Below, piece after piece: positions 54,738-63,138 of a stretch of 64,000 nt of DNA. The notes beneath the pieces are model-generated. The model had not been told where the DNA came from. It was given only the letters and a program-made list of their open reading frames with translations, and did not search any database. Every line of letters starts with the position of its first letter. Position 1 is the first letter of the stretch. This DNA is from Acidovorax sp. FJL06 (lineage in GTDB: Bacteria > Pseudomonadota > Gammaproteobacteria > Burkholderiales > Burkholderiaceae_C), in contig NZ_QAJR01000015.1 of NCBI RefSeq assembly GCF_003852545.1, positions 109,282 through 173,281 of the forward strand. Direction: 5' to 3'. The translations under genes were made by a program, and so were the position numbers.

Positions 54738-55643
54738 ATGACCATCGACCCGCTGCTGCAACCCTCGCTCGCCGCTCCCCATGCGCCCATGTCCGTGCCG
54801 GGGCGCCTGTGGGCGCTGGTGCCCTGTGCGGGCGTGGGTTCGCGGGCCGTGGCCGCGCCGCCTGCGGCACCCGCAGGCAGCACGGTGTCGGCCTTTGGCG
54901 CGTTGGCCGGTGCGGCGGGTGAGCCCGCGCCACCGCCCCTGCCCAAGCAATACCACCTGGTCGCGGGCCACCCCATGGTCATGCACACGCTGGCTGCATT
55001 TGCCGGCGTGGCCCGGCTCGCAGGCACGCTGGTGGCCGTGGCGCCGGGGGACCACTTCCTGGAGGCCCACGCCCATCCCTCGTTTTTTGTGGCCCCATGT
55101 GGCGGCCCCACGCGCGCGGCCACGGTGCAGGGCGGGATCAAAACCCTGCTGGAGCACGGCGCTGACCGCGACGACTGGGTGCTGGTGCACGATGCCGCGC
55201 GCTGCCTGGTCACGGCCGAGCAGATCGACCGGCTCATCGACGCTTGTGTGCACGATTCCGTGGGCGGCCTGCTGGCCCACCAGCTGGCCGATACGCTCAA
55301 GACCTCCATCGACGGCCCGGGCGGCGTGCGCGTGGCCTCCACCGTGGACCGCAGCAACAAATGGCTGGCGCAGACGCCGCAGATGTTCCGCATCGGCCCG
55401 CTGCAGGACGCGCTGGCCAAGGTGGGCACCAATGTGACCGACGAGGCCAGCGCCATGGAGGCCATGGGCCTGCACCCGCGCCTGGTGCCCGGCGGTGCGC
55501 AGAACTTCAAGGTGACCTACCCCGACGACTTCGCGCTGGCCGAGGCCGTGCTGGCCCAGCGCGGCTATGGCACCACGCTGGCCCGTTTTGGCGGCGAGCG
55601 TGGGCATGGCGCCAGCGAGACGGGGCGCAAGACGATTTTCTAA
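54738..55643 (+). CDS. ispD: 2-C-methyl-D-erythritol 4-phosphate cytidylyltransferase
   Basis: The 301-residue enzyme has the conserved VPCAGVGSR, PKQYHLV, VLVHDAARC, TPQMFR and VTDEASAMEAMG segments of IspD. It is unusual in two ways: an N-terminal extension of about 25 residues, and an Ala/Pro/Gly-rich insert of about 32 residues (37-68) between the glycine-rich loop and PKQY, where only about five residues are normal. IspD makes CDP-methylerythritol in the MEP isoprenoid pathway. ispF follows 33 bp later. Confidence 0.93.
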   Translation: MTIDPLLQPSLAAPHAPMSVPGRLWALVPCAGVGSRAVAAPPAAPAGSTVSAFGALAGAAGEPAPPPLPKQYHLVAGHPMVMHTLAAFAGVARLAGTLVAVAPGDHFLEAHAHPSFFVAPCGGPTRAATVQGGIKTLLEHGADRDDWVLVHDAARCLVTAEQIDRLIDACVHDSVGGLLAHQLADTLKTSIDGPGGVRVASTVDRSNKWLAQTPQMFRIGPLQDALAKVGTNVTDEASAMEAMGLHPRLVPGGAQNFKVTYPDDFALAEAVLAQRGYGTTLARFGGERGHGASETGRKTIF

Positions 55644-55676
55644 TCCGCCCCGGACGGGAGCGAGGCAAAGGAACAC

Positions 55677-56156
55677 ATGAATTTCAGAATCGGGGAAGGG
55701 TGGGATGTGCATGCCCTCGTGCCGGGGCGCCCGCTGGTGATCGGCGGCGTTCACATTCCCCACACCATGGGCCTGCTGGGCCACTCGGATGCCGACGTGC
55801 TGCTGCACGCGATCACCGACGCGATCCTGGGTGCGGCTGGGTTGGGTGACATTGGCCGGCATTTCCCCGACACCGACGCCCAGTTCCGAGGGGCCGATTC
55901 GGCCGTGCTGCTGGCCGAGGCCGCGCGCCGCGTGCGCGCTGCGGGCTACACCATTGGCAATGTGGACAGCACCGTGGTGGCCCAGGCCCCGCGCCTGGCT
56001 GCGCACATCCCTGGCATGCGCGAGTGCATCGCCAGGGCGCTCGAAGTGGAGCCCGACCAGGTCAATGTGAAGGCCAAGACAGCCGAGCGCCTGGGCCCCG
56101 TGGGCCAGGGCCTGGCCATGGAAGCGCGGGCGGCCGCGCTGATCTACAAGGCCTGA
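55677..56156 (+). CDS. ispF: 2-C-methyl-D-erythritol 2,4-cyclodiphosphate synthase
   Basis: This is a 159-residue protein of normal length. The metal-binding GWDVHAL (Asp9, His11), [17 protein letters not shown] and [10 protein letters not shown] motifs are all present, as is the C-terminal [11 protein letters not shown]. It follows ispD in the MEP pathway operon and ends 4 bp from the convergent flavin-binding protein gene. Confidence 0.97.
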   Translation: MNFRIGEGWDVHALVPGRPLVIGGVHIPHTMGLLGHSDADVLLHAITDAILGAAGLGDIGRHFPDTDAQFRGADSAVLLAEAARRVRAAGYTIGNVDSTVVAQAPRLAAHIPGMRECIARALEVEPDQVNVKAKTAERLGPVGQGLAMEARAAALIYKA

Positions 56157-56160
56157 GCCT

Positions 56161-56820
56161 TCAGGCGGTCTGCGCAGCCCAGGCCGCCACATAGCCCGGC
56201 GTGGCCACCGCGTTCAGCGGGTCGGCCACGGGCGCGCCGCGCACCTGCACCAGCGGCAGCACGCCGGCCCACACCGGGTGCAACATGTCCTCGGCATCGT
56301 CCACCGGCGGGCCGCTGCGCACCTTGCAGGCGGCTTCATCGAGGGCGATGCGCAGCACCGTGGTGGCCGCGAATTCCTTGTCATTGCCCGCGCGGATCTC
56401 GGTCTGGCGGCCCACGGCCAGGTGGTCCATCAAGGCCGCGAGCGAGGCGTGCTTGTCGGCCACGGGCTCGAAACGGCCATACACCATGGCTGAGCGGTAG
56501 TTCATCGAATGGTTGAAGGCCGAGCGCGCCAGCACCAGGCCATCCAGGTGGGTGATGGTCACGCAGGCCTCAATGCCCTGGCCCAGCCACTTAATCAGGC
56601 GCCCGCCGTTGGAGCCATGGATGTACAGGTGCTCGCCCTCGCGCCAGCAGGCCGTGGGGATGCAGTGCGTGCCCTTGTCGTCGGCAAAGGCCACGTGGCA
56701 CAGGTAGGCCGCGTCGATGATGGCGTGCAGCGTGGCGCGGTCGTAGCGGGCGTTCTCGGCCGCGCGGCGGATGCGGGTGCGGTCGGTCGGGGGCAGGGGG
56801 GCGGAAGAGGTGTCGTTCAC
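56161..56820 (-). CDS. Pyridoxamine 5'-phosphate oxidase-related flavin-binding protein
   Basis: The 219-residue protein belongs to the Pyridox_ox_2/NimA-like split-barrel group (CWREGEHLYIHGSNGGRLIKW, read in parts; LARSAFNHSMNYRSAMVYG). These bind FMN or related cofactors. It is divergent from a MocR-type PLP-dependent regulator, so it may be controlled by vitamin B6 status or the regulator's ligand; this is inference. It converges on ispF. Confidence 0.85.
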   Translation of the reverse strand: MNDTSSAPLPPTDRTRIRRAAENARYDRATLHAIIDAAYLCHVAFADDKGTHCIPTACWREGEHLYIHGSNGGRLIKWLGQGIEACVTITHLDGLVLARSAFNHSMNYRSAMVYGRFEPVADKHASLAALMDHLAVGRQTEIRAGNDKEFAATTVLRIALDEAACKVRSGPPVDDAEDMLHPVWAGVLPLVQVRGAPVADPLNAVATPGYVAAWAAQTA

Positions 56821-56873
56821 GGGTCGTGGTTCCGGTTGGGAAGTTGCTGAGGGAGCGAAATGTAGGACCTGCG

Positions 56874-56901
56874 TGGTGCCAGAATAAGACCCACGGCACC
56901 A
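56874..56901. promoter_or_regulatory. Candidate MocR operator
   Basis: TGGTGCC (56874-56880) and GGCACCA (56895-56901) form a 7-bp inverted repeat with a 14-nt spacer. It lies between the divergent PNPOx-family and MocR genes, ending 26 bp before the MocR start. Confidence 0.45.
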
Positions 56902-56927
56902 TTATTTTTTAGGGCCACAGAAACACC

Positions 56928-58394
56928 ATGGAATTCCAGTTGCTGTTCACGGCCTTCCAGGCGCAACCGGCGCACGCCCGCTGGCCGCAGCAGCGCCAGC
57001 TGCACGAGTGCCTGCGCCAGGGCATACGCAGCGGCACCCTGGCCAGCGGTGCACGCCTGCCCGCCAGCCGCGCGTTGGCCGCGGAGCTGGGCGTGGCGCG
57101 CAACAGCGTGCTGTATGCCTACGAGCAGCTGGCGAGCGAGGGCTTCATCCTCGCCAGCCGGCGCGGCAGCGTGGTGGCACCGCTGGCCGGGCGGCTGGTG
57201 GCCGCCGTGCCCCGGCCAGAGGCACCCGCACCGCGTGCCAGCCTGTCGCGGCGCGCGCAGAACATGCCGGCGCTGCCGGGCTCCGAGACCTCGGCCGCGT
57301 TCGCGCCGGGCGTGCCGGCGCTGGGTGAGTTCCCGGTGCTGCGCTGGCGGCGGATGTTGGACAAAGCCTGGGCTACGCTCAAGCCCGCAGAGCTCAACTA
57401 CGCCGACCCGGCGGGTGAGACCGCGCTGCGCGAGGCCATTGCCGGCCACCTGCGCGTGGCGCGCGGCGCGCTGGTGGACGCCGCGCAGGTCTTCATCACC
57501 GATGGCACGCAAGGCAGCCTGGACCTGTGTGCCCGCGCCTTTGCCGACGCGGGCGACAAGGTGTGGATGGAGAACCCGGGCTACCAGGGCGCGGTGGCGG
57601 CCTTTCGCGCCGCGCAGCTCAAGGCGGTGGGCATCGTGGTGGACGGCGAGGGCATGGCACCGGCCGCCAGCGACTGGCTGCGCCAGCGCCCGCGGCTCAT
57701 CTACACCACGCCCTCGCACCAGTACCCGGTGGGCAGCGTGATGAGCCTGGCGCGGCGCCTGGCGCTGATCGACGGCGCGCGCCAGGCCGGTGCGCTGGTG
57801 ATCGAGGACGACTACGACAGCGAGTTCCGCCACGACGGCCCGCCGCTGGCCTGCATGCAGGGCCTCGCGCCCGATGCGCCCGTGCTCTACCTGGGCACCT
57901 TCAGCAAGACGCTGTTCCCGGGCCTGCGCATCGGCTTCATGGTGGTGCCCACGGCCCTGGCGCCCGCGCTGGCCCTGCTGCTGGACCGTGCCGCGCCGCG
58001 CGGGCGCACGGCCGACCAGCGGGCGCTGGCGGAGTTCATCGTGAGCGGCCAGTTTGCGCTGCACCTGCGGCGCATGCGCCGCCTGTACCGCCAGCGGCGC
58101 GATGCGCTGGTGGCCGCGCTGGCTGAGCATCTGGGTGATGTAGCCACGGTACACGGCGGCACGGCCGGCATGCACCTGGCCCTGCGCCTGCACGATGGCC
58201 GCGTGGACGACGTGGCGCTGAGCGCGCGCCTCATGGCGCGGCACGGCATCATGGCGCCGGCCCTGAGCCTGCACGCCGTGGGCCTGCGCGCGCAGCCCTG
58301 GCGCGGCTTTCTGCTGGGCTATGCACAGGTGCCGGTGCAGGCCATGGAGCCGCTGGTGAAGAAGCTGGCGGGTGTGGTGCGGGGCGGGGTGTAG
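56928..58394 (+). CDS. MocR/PdxR-type regulator (GntR HTH plus aminotransferase domain)
   Basis: The 488-residue protein has an N-terminal GntR HTH (ELGVARNSVLYAYEQLASEG) and a class I aminotransferase-like domain with the PLP lysine in LGTFSKTLFPGLRIGFM. MocR proteins sense PLP-linked amines and usually regulate a divergent neighbour, here the flavin-binding protein gene at 56161-56820. Confidence 0.93.
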   Translation: MEFQLLFTAFQAQPAHARWPQQRQLHECLRQGIRSGTLASGARLPASRALAAELGVARNSVLYAYEQLASEGFILASRRGSVVAPLAGRLVAAVPRPEAPAPRASLSRRAQNMPALPGSETSAAFAPGVPALGEFPVLRWRRMLDKAWATLKPAELNYADPAGETALREAIAGHLRVARGALVDAAQVFITDGTQGSLDLCARAFADAGDKVWMENPGYQGAVAAFRAAQLKAVGIVVDGEGMAPAASDWLRQRPRLIYTTPSHQYPVGSVMSLARRLALIDGARQAGALVIEDDYDSEFRHDGPPLACMQGLAPDAPVLYLGTFSKTLFPGLRIGFMVVPTALAPALALLLDRAAPRGRTADQRALAEFIVSGQFALHLRRMRRLYRQRRDALVAALAEHLGDVATVHGGTAGMHLALRLHDGRVDDVALSARLMARHGIMAPALSLHAVGLRAQPWRGFLLGYAQVPVQAMEPLVKKLAGVVRGGV

Positions 58395-58407
58395 CGCCTG
58401 CGCGCTG

Positions 58408-59445
58408 CTACGTGCTTTCCCGTTCAATGACCGAGAAACCGATGTCCACCACGGGCGCGGCCACGGCCTTGCCGTCGGCGCGGTCGGCGATCCACTGGGC
58501 TGCCGTCTGCCCCATGCGGGTGCCGTCGATGCGCACGGTGGACAGGCTGGGGCTCACGGTCTGCGCGAAGTCGATGTCGCCAAAGCCCATCACCGCCAGC
58601 TGCTGCGGCACGGCGATGCCCCGCACGCGCGCCTCGGTCAGCACGCCCAGGGCGAGCATGTCCGAGCTGCAGAACACGGCGTCGATGTCGGGCGTGTCGG
58701 CCAGCAGGGCCGCCAGCCCCTCGCGGCCGTCGGCGTGGGTGGTGGGCGATTTGCCCAGTCGCACGGTGGGTGCGCGCAGGCCCAGGCGCTGCGCCGCCGC
58801 CGCAAAGCCCTGCGCGCGCCGAGCGGCGCGTTCGTCGCCACCGCTGAGCAGGGCCAGCCGGCGCCGGCCCCGGGCGTGCAGGTGCTCGCACACCGCCGCG
58901 CCCAGCGCTTCGTGCCGCAGGCCGACCAGCATGTCGATGGGGGTGTCGGTGAAGTCCCAGGTCTCCACGATGGGGATGCCCGATGCTGCGAGCAGGCGCC
59001 GCCCCTCGGGGGAGTGCATGATGCCGGTGACCACAATGCCATCGGGCCGCCGGCCCACGATGGCGCGCAGCAGCTCGTCCTCGCGCGAGTGTGCATAGCC
59101 CACCTGGCCCACCATCACCTGAAAGCCGCGCAGTTCCAGCGCATCGGTAAGCGCCTGCACCATCTCGCCAAACAAGGGCCCTGTGAGGGTGGGCACCAGC
59201 GCCGTGACCACATGGCTGCGCGCCGAGCGCAGGCCGCCCGCCACGAGGTTGGGCACATAGCCCATGGCGGAGACGGCTTCCTGCACGCGCACCCGCGTGC
59301 GCTCGGACACCTGCTGCGGCGTGTTGATTGCGCGCGAGACGGTGATCATCGACACCCCCGCGCGCTCGGCCACCTCGCGCAGCGTGACCACGGGGCGGTC
59401 GCGCGTGGCGGTAAACGGGGGGGCGGGAGGCAGGGCTGCAGGCAT
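58408..59445 (-). CDS. LacI-family transcriptional regulator
   Basis: The 345-residue protein has the LacI HTH and hinge (VTLREVAERAGVSMITVSRA) after an N-terminal extension of about 20 residues, followed by a periplasmic-binding-protein-like core. The core (RSHVVTALVPTLTGPLFGEMVQAL, read in parts) resembles the gluconate-type GntR branch of LacI. A palindrome at 59460-59471 just upstream suggests autoregulation and control of the divergent nitroreductase. Confidence 0.92.
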   Translation of the reverse strand: MPAALPPAPPFTATRDRPVVTLREVAERAGVSMITVSRAINTPQQVSERTRVRVQEAVSAMGYVPNLVAGGLRSARSHVVTALVPTLTGPLFGEMVQALTDALELRGFQVMVGQVGYAHSREDELLRAIVGRRPDGIVVTGIMHSPEGRRLLAASGIPIVETWDFTDTPIDMLVGLRHEALGAAVCEHLHARGRRRLALLSGGDERAARRAQGFAAAAQRLGLRAPTVRLGKSPTTHADGREGLAALLADTPDIDAVFCSSDMLALGVLTEARVRGIAVPQQLAVMGFGDIDFAQTVSPSLSTVRIDGTRMGQTAAQWIADRADGKAVAAPVVDIGFSVIEREST

Positions 59446-59459
59446 GCGGGGAGTCTATA

Positions 59460-59471
59460 AGAACAGGTTCT
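59460..59471. promoter_or_regulatory. LacI-type operator
   Basis: AGAAC-AG-GTTCT, a 12-bp palindrome with perfect 5-bp arms, lies 14 bp upstream of the LacI gene start in the divergent gap. Confidence 0.55.
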
Positions 59472-59551
59472 CAGACCTGGGCGCCGGGTGAATCCCGCCA
59501 AATGTCATTGCATCGACAGTCACAAGCGGCATCCCTGCCTAGCATGCCGCC

Positions 59552-60313
59552 ATGACCTGTTCACCGACGCCTCCATCGCCCACTGCACACTCCGTGCCAC
59601 GGGATTCGACCGCACCCGTTCCTGCTCCTGCGCTCAAACGGGCTGTGGACTGGGCCATTGTCTCGCGGCGCAGCATCCGCGCCTTTTTGCCCACGCCGGT
59701 GGGGCTGGGGGAGGTGCATGCGATCCTCGACGTGGCGCGCCATGCGGCCTCGGGCATGAACACCCAGCCCTGGCGCGTGCATGTGCTCACGGGCAGTGCC
59801 AAGGAGCGGCTGAGTGCCGCCATCGCCGCCGTGGACAACGATGGGAATGCGGCCGGGGCCCTCACCGAGCCCTACCACTATTACCCGCTCGACTGGGTGT
59901 CGCCTTATGTGGACCGGCGCCGCAAGGTGGGCTGGGACCTGTATGGCCTGCTCGGCATCGCCAAAGGCGACAAGGCGCGCATGCACGCGCAGCACGGCCG
60001 CAACTACCGCTTCTTTGATGCGCCCGTGGGGCTGATCTTCACGGTGAGCCGTGCGCTGCAGGCCGGCAGCCTGCTCGACTACGGCATGTTCCTGCAGAGC
60101 CTGATGGTGGCGGCCCGCGCGCGTGGGCTCGACACCTGCCCGCAGGTGGCGTTCACCAAATTCCACCAGGTCATCCATGCCGAGCTGGGCATCCCCGACA
60201 CCGAGATGGTGGTCTGCGGCATGGGCCTGGGCCATGCCAACCCCGCCTGCATCGAGAACACGCTCGTGACGGAACGCGAGAGCGTCGAGTCGTTCACCAC
60301 CTTCCACGCGTAA
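59552..60313 (+). CDS. Nitroreductase-family flavoenzyme
   Basis: The 253-residue protein has the FMN-binding SRRSIRAFLPTPV and HAASGMNTQPWRVHV motifs and the C-terminal VVCGMGLGHANP. Such enzymes reduce nitro groups, quinones or related substrates with NAD(P)H. It lies 21 bp ahead of the acyl-CoA synthetase gene on the same strand, so the two probably form one unit. Confidence 0.92.
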   Translation: MTCSPTPPSPTAHSVPRDSTAPVPAPALKRAVDWAIVSRRSIRAFLPTPVGLGEVHAILDVARHAASGMNTQPWRVHVLTGSAKERLSAAIAAVDNDGNAAGALTEPYHYYPLDWVSPYVDRRRKVGWDLYGLLGIAKGDKARMHAQHGRNYRFFDAPVGLIFTVSRALQAGSLLDYGMFLQSLMVAARARGLDTCPQVAFTKFHQVIHAELGIPDTEMVVCGMGLGHANPACIENTLVTERESVESFTTFHA

Positions 60314-60334
60314 AAAACCACAGGAGACAACCCC

Positions 60335-62035
60335 ATGCAAACCGCCACAACGCCCGGAGCGCCCCGCAGCCCCTACCAGCACGGTCTGGAGCGCACCCCC
60401 GCCAACCACCTGCCGCTCACGCCGCTGGGCTTTCTGGACCGCAGCGCGCAGGTGCACCCGCAGGGCATTGCCGTGGTGCATGGCGGCAGCACGCAGACCT
60501 GGGCGCAGACGCGCGAGCGCGCCTACCGCCTGGCCAGCGCGCTGGCGCGGCGCGGCGTGCAGCGCGGCGACACAGTGGCCATCCTCGCGCCCAACACGCC
60601 CGCCATGCTGGAGGCGCACCTGGGCATCCCCCTCTGCGGAGCGGTCATCAACGCCATCAACTGCCGGCTCGACGCCGAGGCGATTGCCTTCATCCTGCGC
60701 CACGGCGAGGCGCGTGTGCTGCTGGTGGACAGCGAGTTTGCGGCGCTGGCGGCCCAGGCCGTCGCTGGCCTGGCGCAGCCACCGCTGGTGGTCGCCATCC
60801 ACGACGCGGGCCTGCCCGCGCAGCCGGCCTTCGGCGCACTCGACTATGAAGCCCTGCTGGCCGAAGGCGACCCGGCCTTTGCCGGCCTGTGGCCCGAAGA
60901 CGAGTGGGACCCGATCGCACTGAACTACACCTCGGGCACCACGGGCGACCCCAAGGGCGTGGTGCCCAGCCACCGTGGCGCCTACCTCATGAGCCTGCTG
61001 CAGATGACCGACTGGGCGATGCCGCGCAACCCTGTGTACCTGTGGACGCTGCCCATGTTCCACGCCAACGGCTGGTGCTTCACCTGGGCCGTCACGGCGG
61101 CGGCGGGCACGCATGTGTGCCTGCGCAAGGTCACGGCCAAGGCCATCTTCGAGGCGATTGCCGCGCACGGGGTGGACCATTTCTGCGCCGCGCCCACGGT
61201 GCTGGCCATGCTGGCCAATGCACCGGCGCACGAGCGCATCGCGCTGCCGCGCCCGGTGCGCGTGCTCACGGCCGGCTCGCCGCCCCCCGCAGCCATCCTG
61301 CAGGCGATTGCCGCGATGGGCTTTGATGTGGACCACGTGTACGGCATCACCGAAGTCTCGGGCACGCCCGTGAGCTGCGTGCGTCAGCCCGGCTGGGCGG
61401 CCTTGCCCGAGGCCGGGCGTGCCCAGCTGCAGGCGCGCCAGGGCGTGCGCGCCGCGGCGCTGGAGCACCTGCAGGTGCTCAACCCCGACACGCTGCAGCC
61501 CGTGCCGGCCGATGGGGTGACGGCTGGGGAGATCATGCTGCGCGGCAACACGGTGATGAAGGGCTACCTCAAGAACCCCGGCGCCACGGCCAAGGCCTTT
61601 GCCGGCGGCTGGTTCCACACCGGGGACATTGCGGTGCTGCACCCCGATGGCTATGTGCAGATCACCGACCGCTCCAAGGACGTCATCATCTCGGGCGGCG
61701 AGAACATCTCCTCGGTGGAGGTGGAAGACGTGCTGCACCGCCACCCCGCCGTGCTGCTGGCCGCCGTGGTGGCCCAGCCCGACGAACGCTGGGGCGAGGT
61801 GCCTTGCGCCTTCGTGGAGCTCAAGCCCGATGCGGTGGGCAGCGTGAGCGCCGAGGATCTGATCGACTTCTGCCGTGCCCACCTGGCGCGCTTCAAGTGC
61901 CCGCGCCAGGTCGTCTTCGACATGCTGCCGCGCACGGCCACGGGCAAGATCCAGAAGTTTCGCCTGCGCGAGATCGCGGGCAGCCGCGAGGCCATCACAA
62001 AGCTGGCGCAGTTGCCGGCAGAGTCTGCAGGCTGA
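60335..62035 (+). CDS. Acyl-CoA synthetase (AMP-binding family)
   Basis: The 566-residue protein has the P-loop-like YTSGTTGDPKGV, the VYGITEVSG, GWFHTGD and RSKDVIISGGENI motifs, and the C-terminal catalytic lysine in RTATGKIQK. It activates a carboxylic acid as an acyl-AMP and transfers it to CoA. Medium-chain or dicarboxylic substrates are typical of this FadK/MenE-like branch. The start is preceded by an AGGAGA ribosome-binding site. Confidence 0.95.
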   Translation: MQTATTPGAPRSPYQHGLERTPANHLPLTPLGFLDRSAQVHPQGIAVVHGGSTQTWAQTRERAYRLASALARRGVQRGDTVAILAPNTPAMLEAHLGIPLCGAVINAINCRLDAEAIAFILRHGEARVLLVDSEFAALAAQAVAGLAQPPLVVAIHDAGLPAQPAFGALDYEALLAEGDPAFAGLWPEDEWDPIALNYTSGTTGDPKGVVPSHRGAYLMSLLQMTDWAMPRNPVYLWTLPMFHANGWCFTWAVTAAAGTHVCLRKVTAKAIFEAIAAHGVDHFCAAPTVLAMLANAPAHERIALPRPVRVLTAGSPPPAAILQAIAAMGFDVDHVYGITEVSGTPVSCVRQPGWAALPEAGRAQLQARQGVRAAALEHLQVLNPDTLQPVPADGVTAGEIMLRGNTVMKGYLKNPGATAKAFAGGWFHTGDIAVLHPDGYVQITDRSKDVIISGGENISSVEVEDVLHRHPAVLLAAVVAQPDERWGEVPCAFVELKPDAVGSVSAEDLIDFCRAHLARFKCPRQVVFDMLPRTATGKIQKFRLREIAGSREAITKLAQLPAESAG

Positions 62036-62039
62036 GTGT

Positions 62040-62732
62040 TCAGCCTTCTCGCGCGATGGCCTGCAATACCTTCAGGTCGATCACCTCGATCGACCCATAG
62101 CCCAGGCGGATCGCGCCCCGGTCCTGCAGCTCCTGCAGCGCCCGGTTGGCCACCTGGCGCGACACGCCCGACAGGCGCCCCAGTTCCTCTTGCGACAGCG
62201 TGATGCGCCGCGCGGTGTTGGGGAACAGTGCATCGTTGAACAGCCCCGACAGGCTGTGCGCCACCTGCGCCGTGGTGTCGCCCAGCCGGTCGGTCTGCAC
62301 CAGCGCCACATAGTGCGCCAGGCGTGCGTTGAGCTGCCCGATCAGCCACAGCGCAAACGGATGGCTTTCGTGCAGCAGCCGCAGAAACTCACTGCGCGGC
62401 AGCAGGGCCACCACGCTGTCCGTCAGTGCTGTCACGGCATAGGGCCGGGGCTCGTCCTTGAGCACCGATCCCTCGCCGAACCAGGCACCCGAGGGCACGC
62501 CCGCAAAGGTGCTGATGCGGCCTTCTTCGGTGATGTTGTCGAGCTTCAGCATTCCTTCCATCACCCCGGCCCAGTGGACCGTCGGCGTGCCACGTGTAAA
62601 TACCGTGCTGCCAGCGGGGAAGCTGCGGACCGTGATTGCCTTGCGCATGCGCGCAGCCTCCTCATCGGTCAGGCAAGAGGTCCACGACGATTGGGCGAGG
62701 AAGAGGTCCAGTGAGGCGGTGGTCATTGTCAT
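62040..62732 (-). CDS. Crp/Fnr-family transcriptional regulator
   Basis: The ATG complementary to 62730-62732 gives 230 residues. A cyclic-nucleotide-binding-like beta-barrel covers residues 25-140 and a C-terminal HTH reads LSGVSRQVANRALQEL. No Fnr-type N-terminal cysteine cluster is seen (one Cys, residue 20). The ligand is unknown. It converges on the acyl-CoA synthetase gene, 4 bp away. Confidence 0.92.
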   Translation of the reverse strand: MTMTTASLDLFLAQSSWTSCLTDEEAARMRKAITVRSFPAGSTVFTRGTPTVHWAGVMEGMLKLDNITEEGRISTFAGVPSGAWFGEGSVLKDEPRPYAVTALTDSVVALLPRSEFLRLLHESHPFALWLIGQLNARLAHYVALVQTDRLGDTTAQVAHSLSGLFNDALFPNTARRITLSQEELGRLSGVSRQVANRALQELQDRGAIRLGYGSIEVIDLKVLQAIAREG

Positions 62733-63069
62733 TGGTGTTCGTGCAGGAAGACGGCCGCCTGGATTTTGTAAGAGATCGGGGAGTGCGCCAATGGGGCAAA
62801 GCCTACGCACGAGGTGGCTGTGGTGGTGTGCGGCCTCGGTGTTTTGGGCGTACTCACCACACGCTCATCAAGGCATGTGGGCGCGTCGAAATTCAGGCCG
62901 CGCGGCAAAAGCCATCCCGCTGTTGCGGTGCCCGGTCCATTGTTCGCCTCCTGTGTCCAAGGCGGAGCCATGGCGAGCGCGGCGCTTCGGCCAACGGTGG
63001 TTTTGAAAGTCTTTGTCGGGCACTCAAGCAGCTGCCAAGAAATACTCAAAACCAAGGGTTTGCCCCATG

Positions 63070-63080
63070 TTGTACGACAA
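63070..63080. promoter_or_regulatory. Candidate GntR-type operator upstream of kdgD
   Basis: TTGT-acg-ACAA is an 11-bp palindrome 58 bp before the dehydratase start. The 406-bp gap 62733-63138 otherwise holds no gene I can support. Confidence 0.4.
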
Positions 63081-63138
63081 TGACAACGTTAACATTCAGG
63101 CATTGACATCGAATCACCACGAATTGACCACGGACACC

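Noticed and set aside
62814-63083. Open frame of 89 codons in the gap before kdgD
   Set aside because: No ribosome-binding site, no recognisable motif, and its 3' part overlaps the candidate kdgD operator region.
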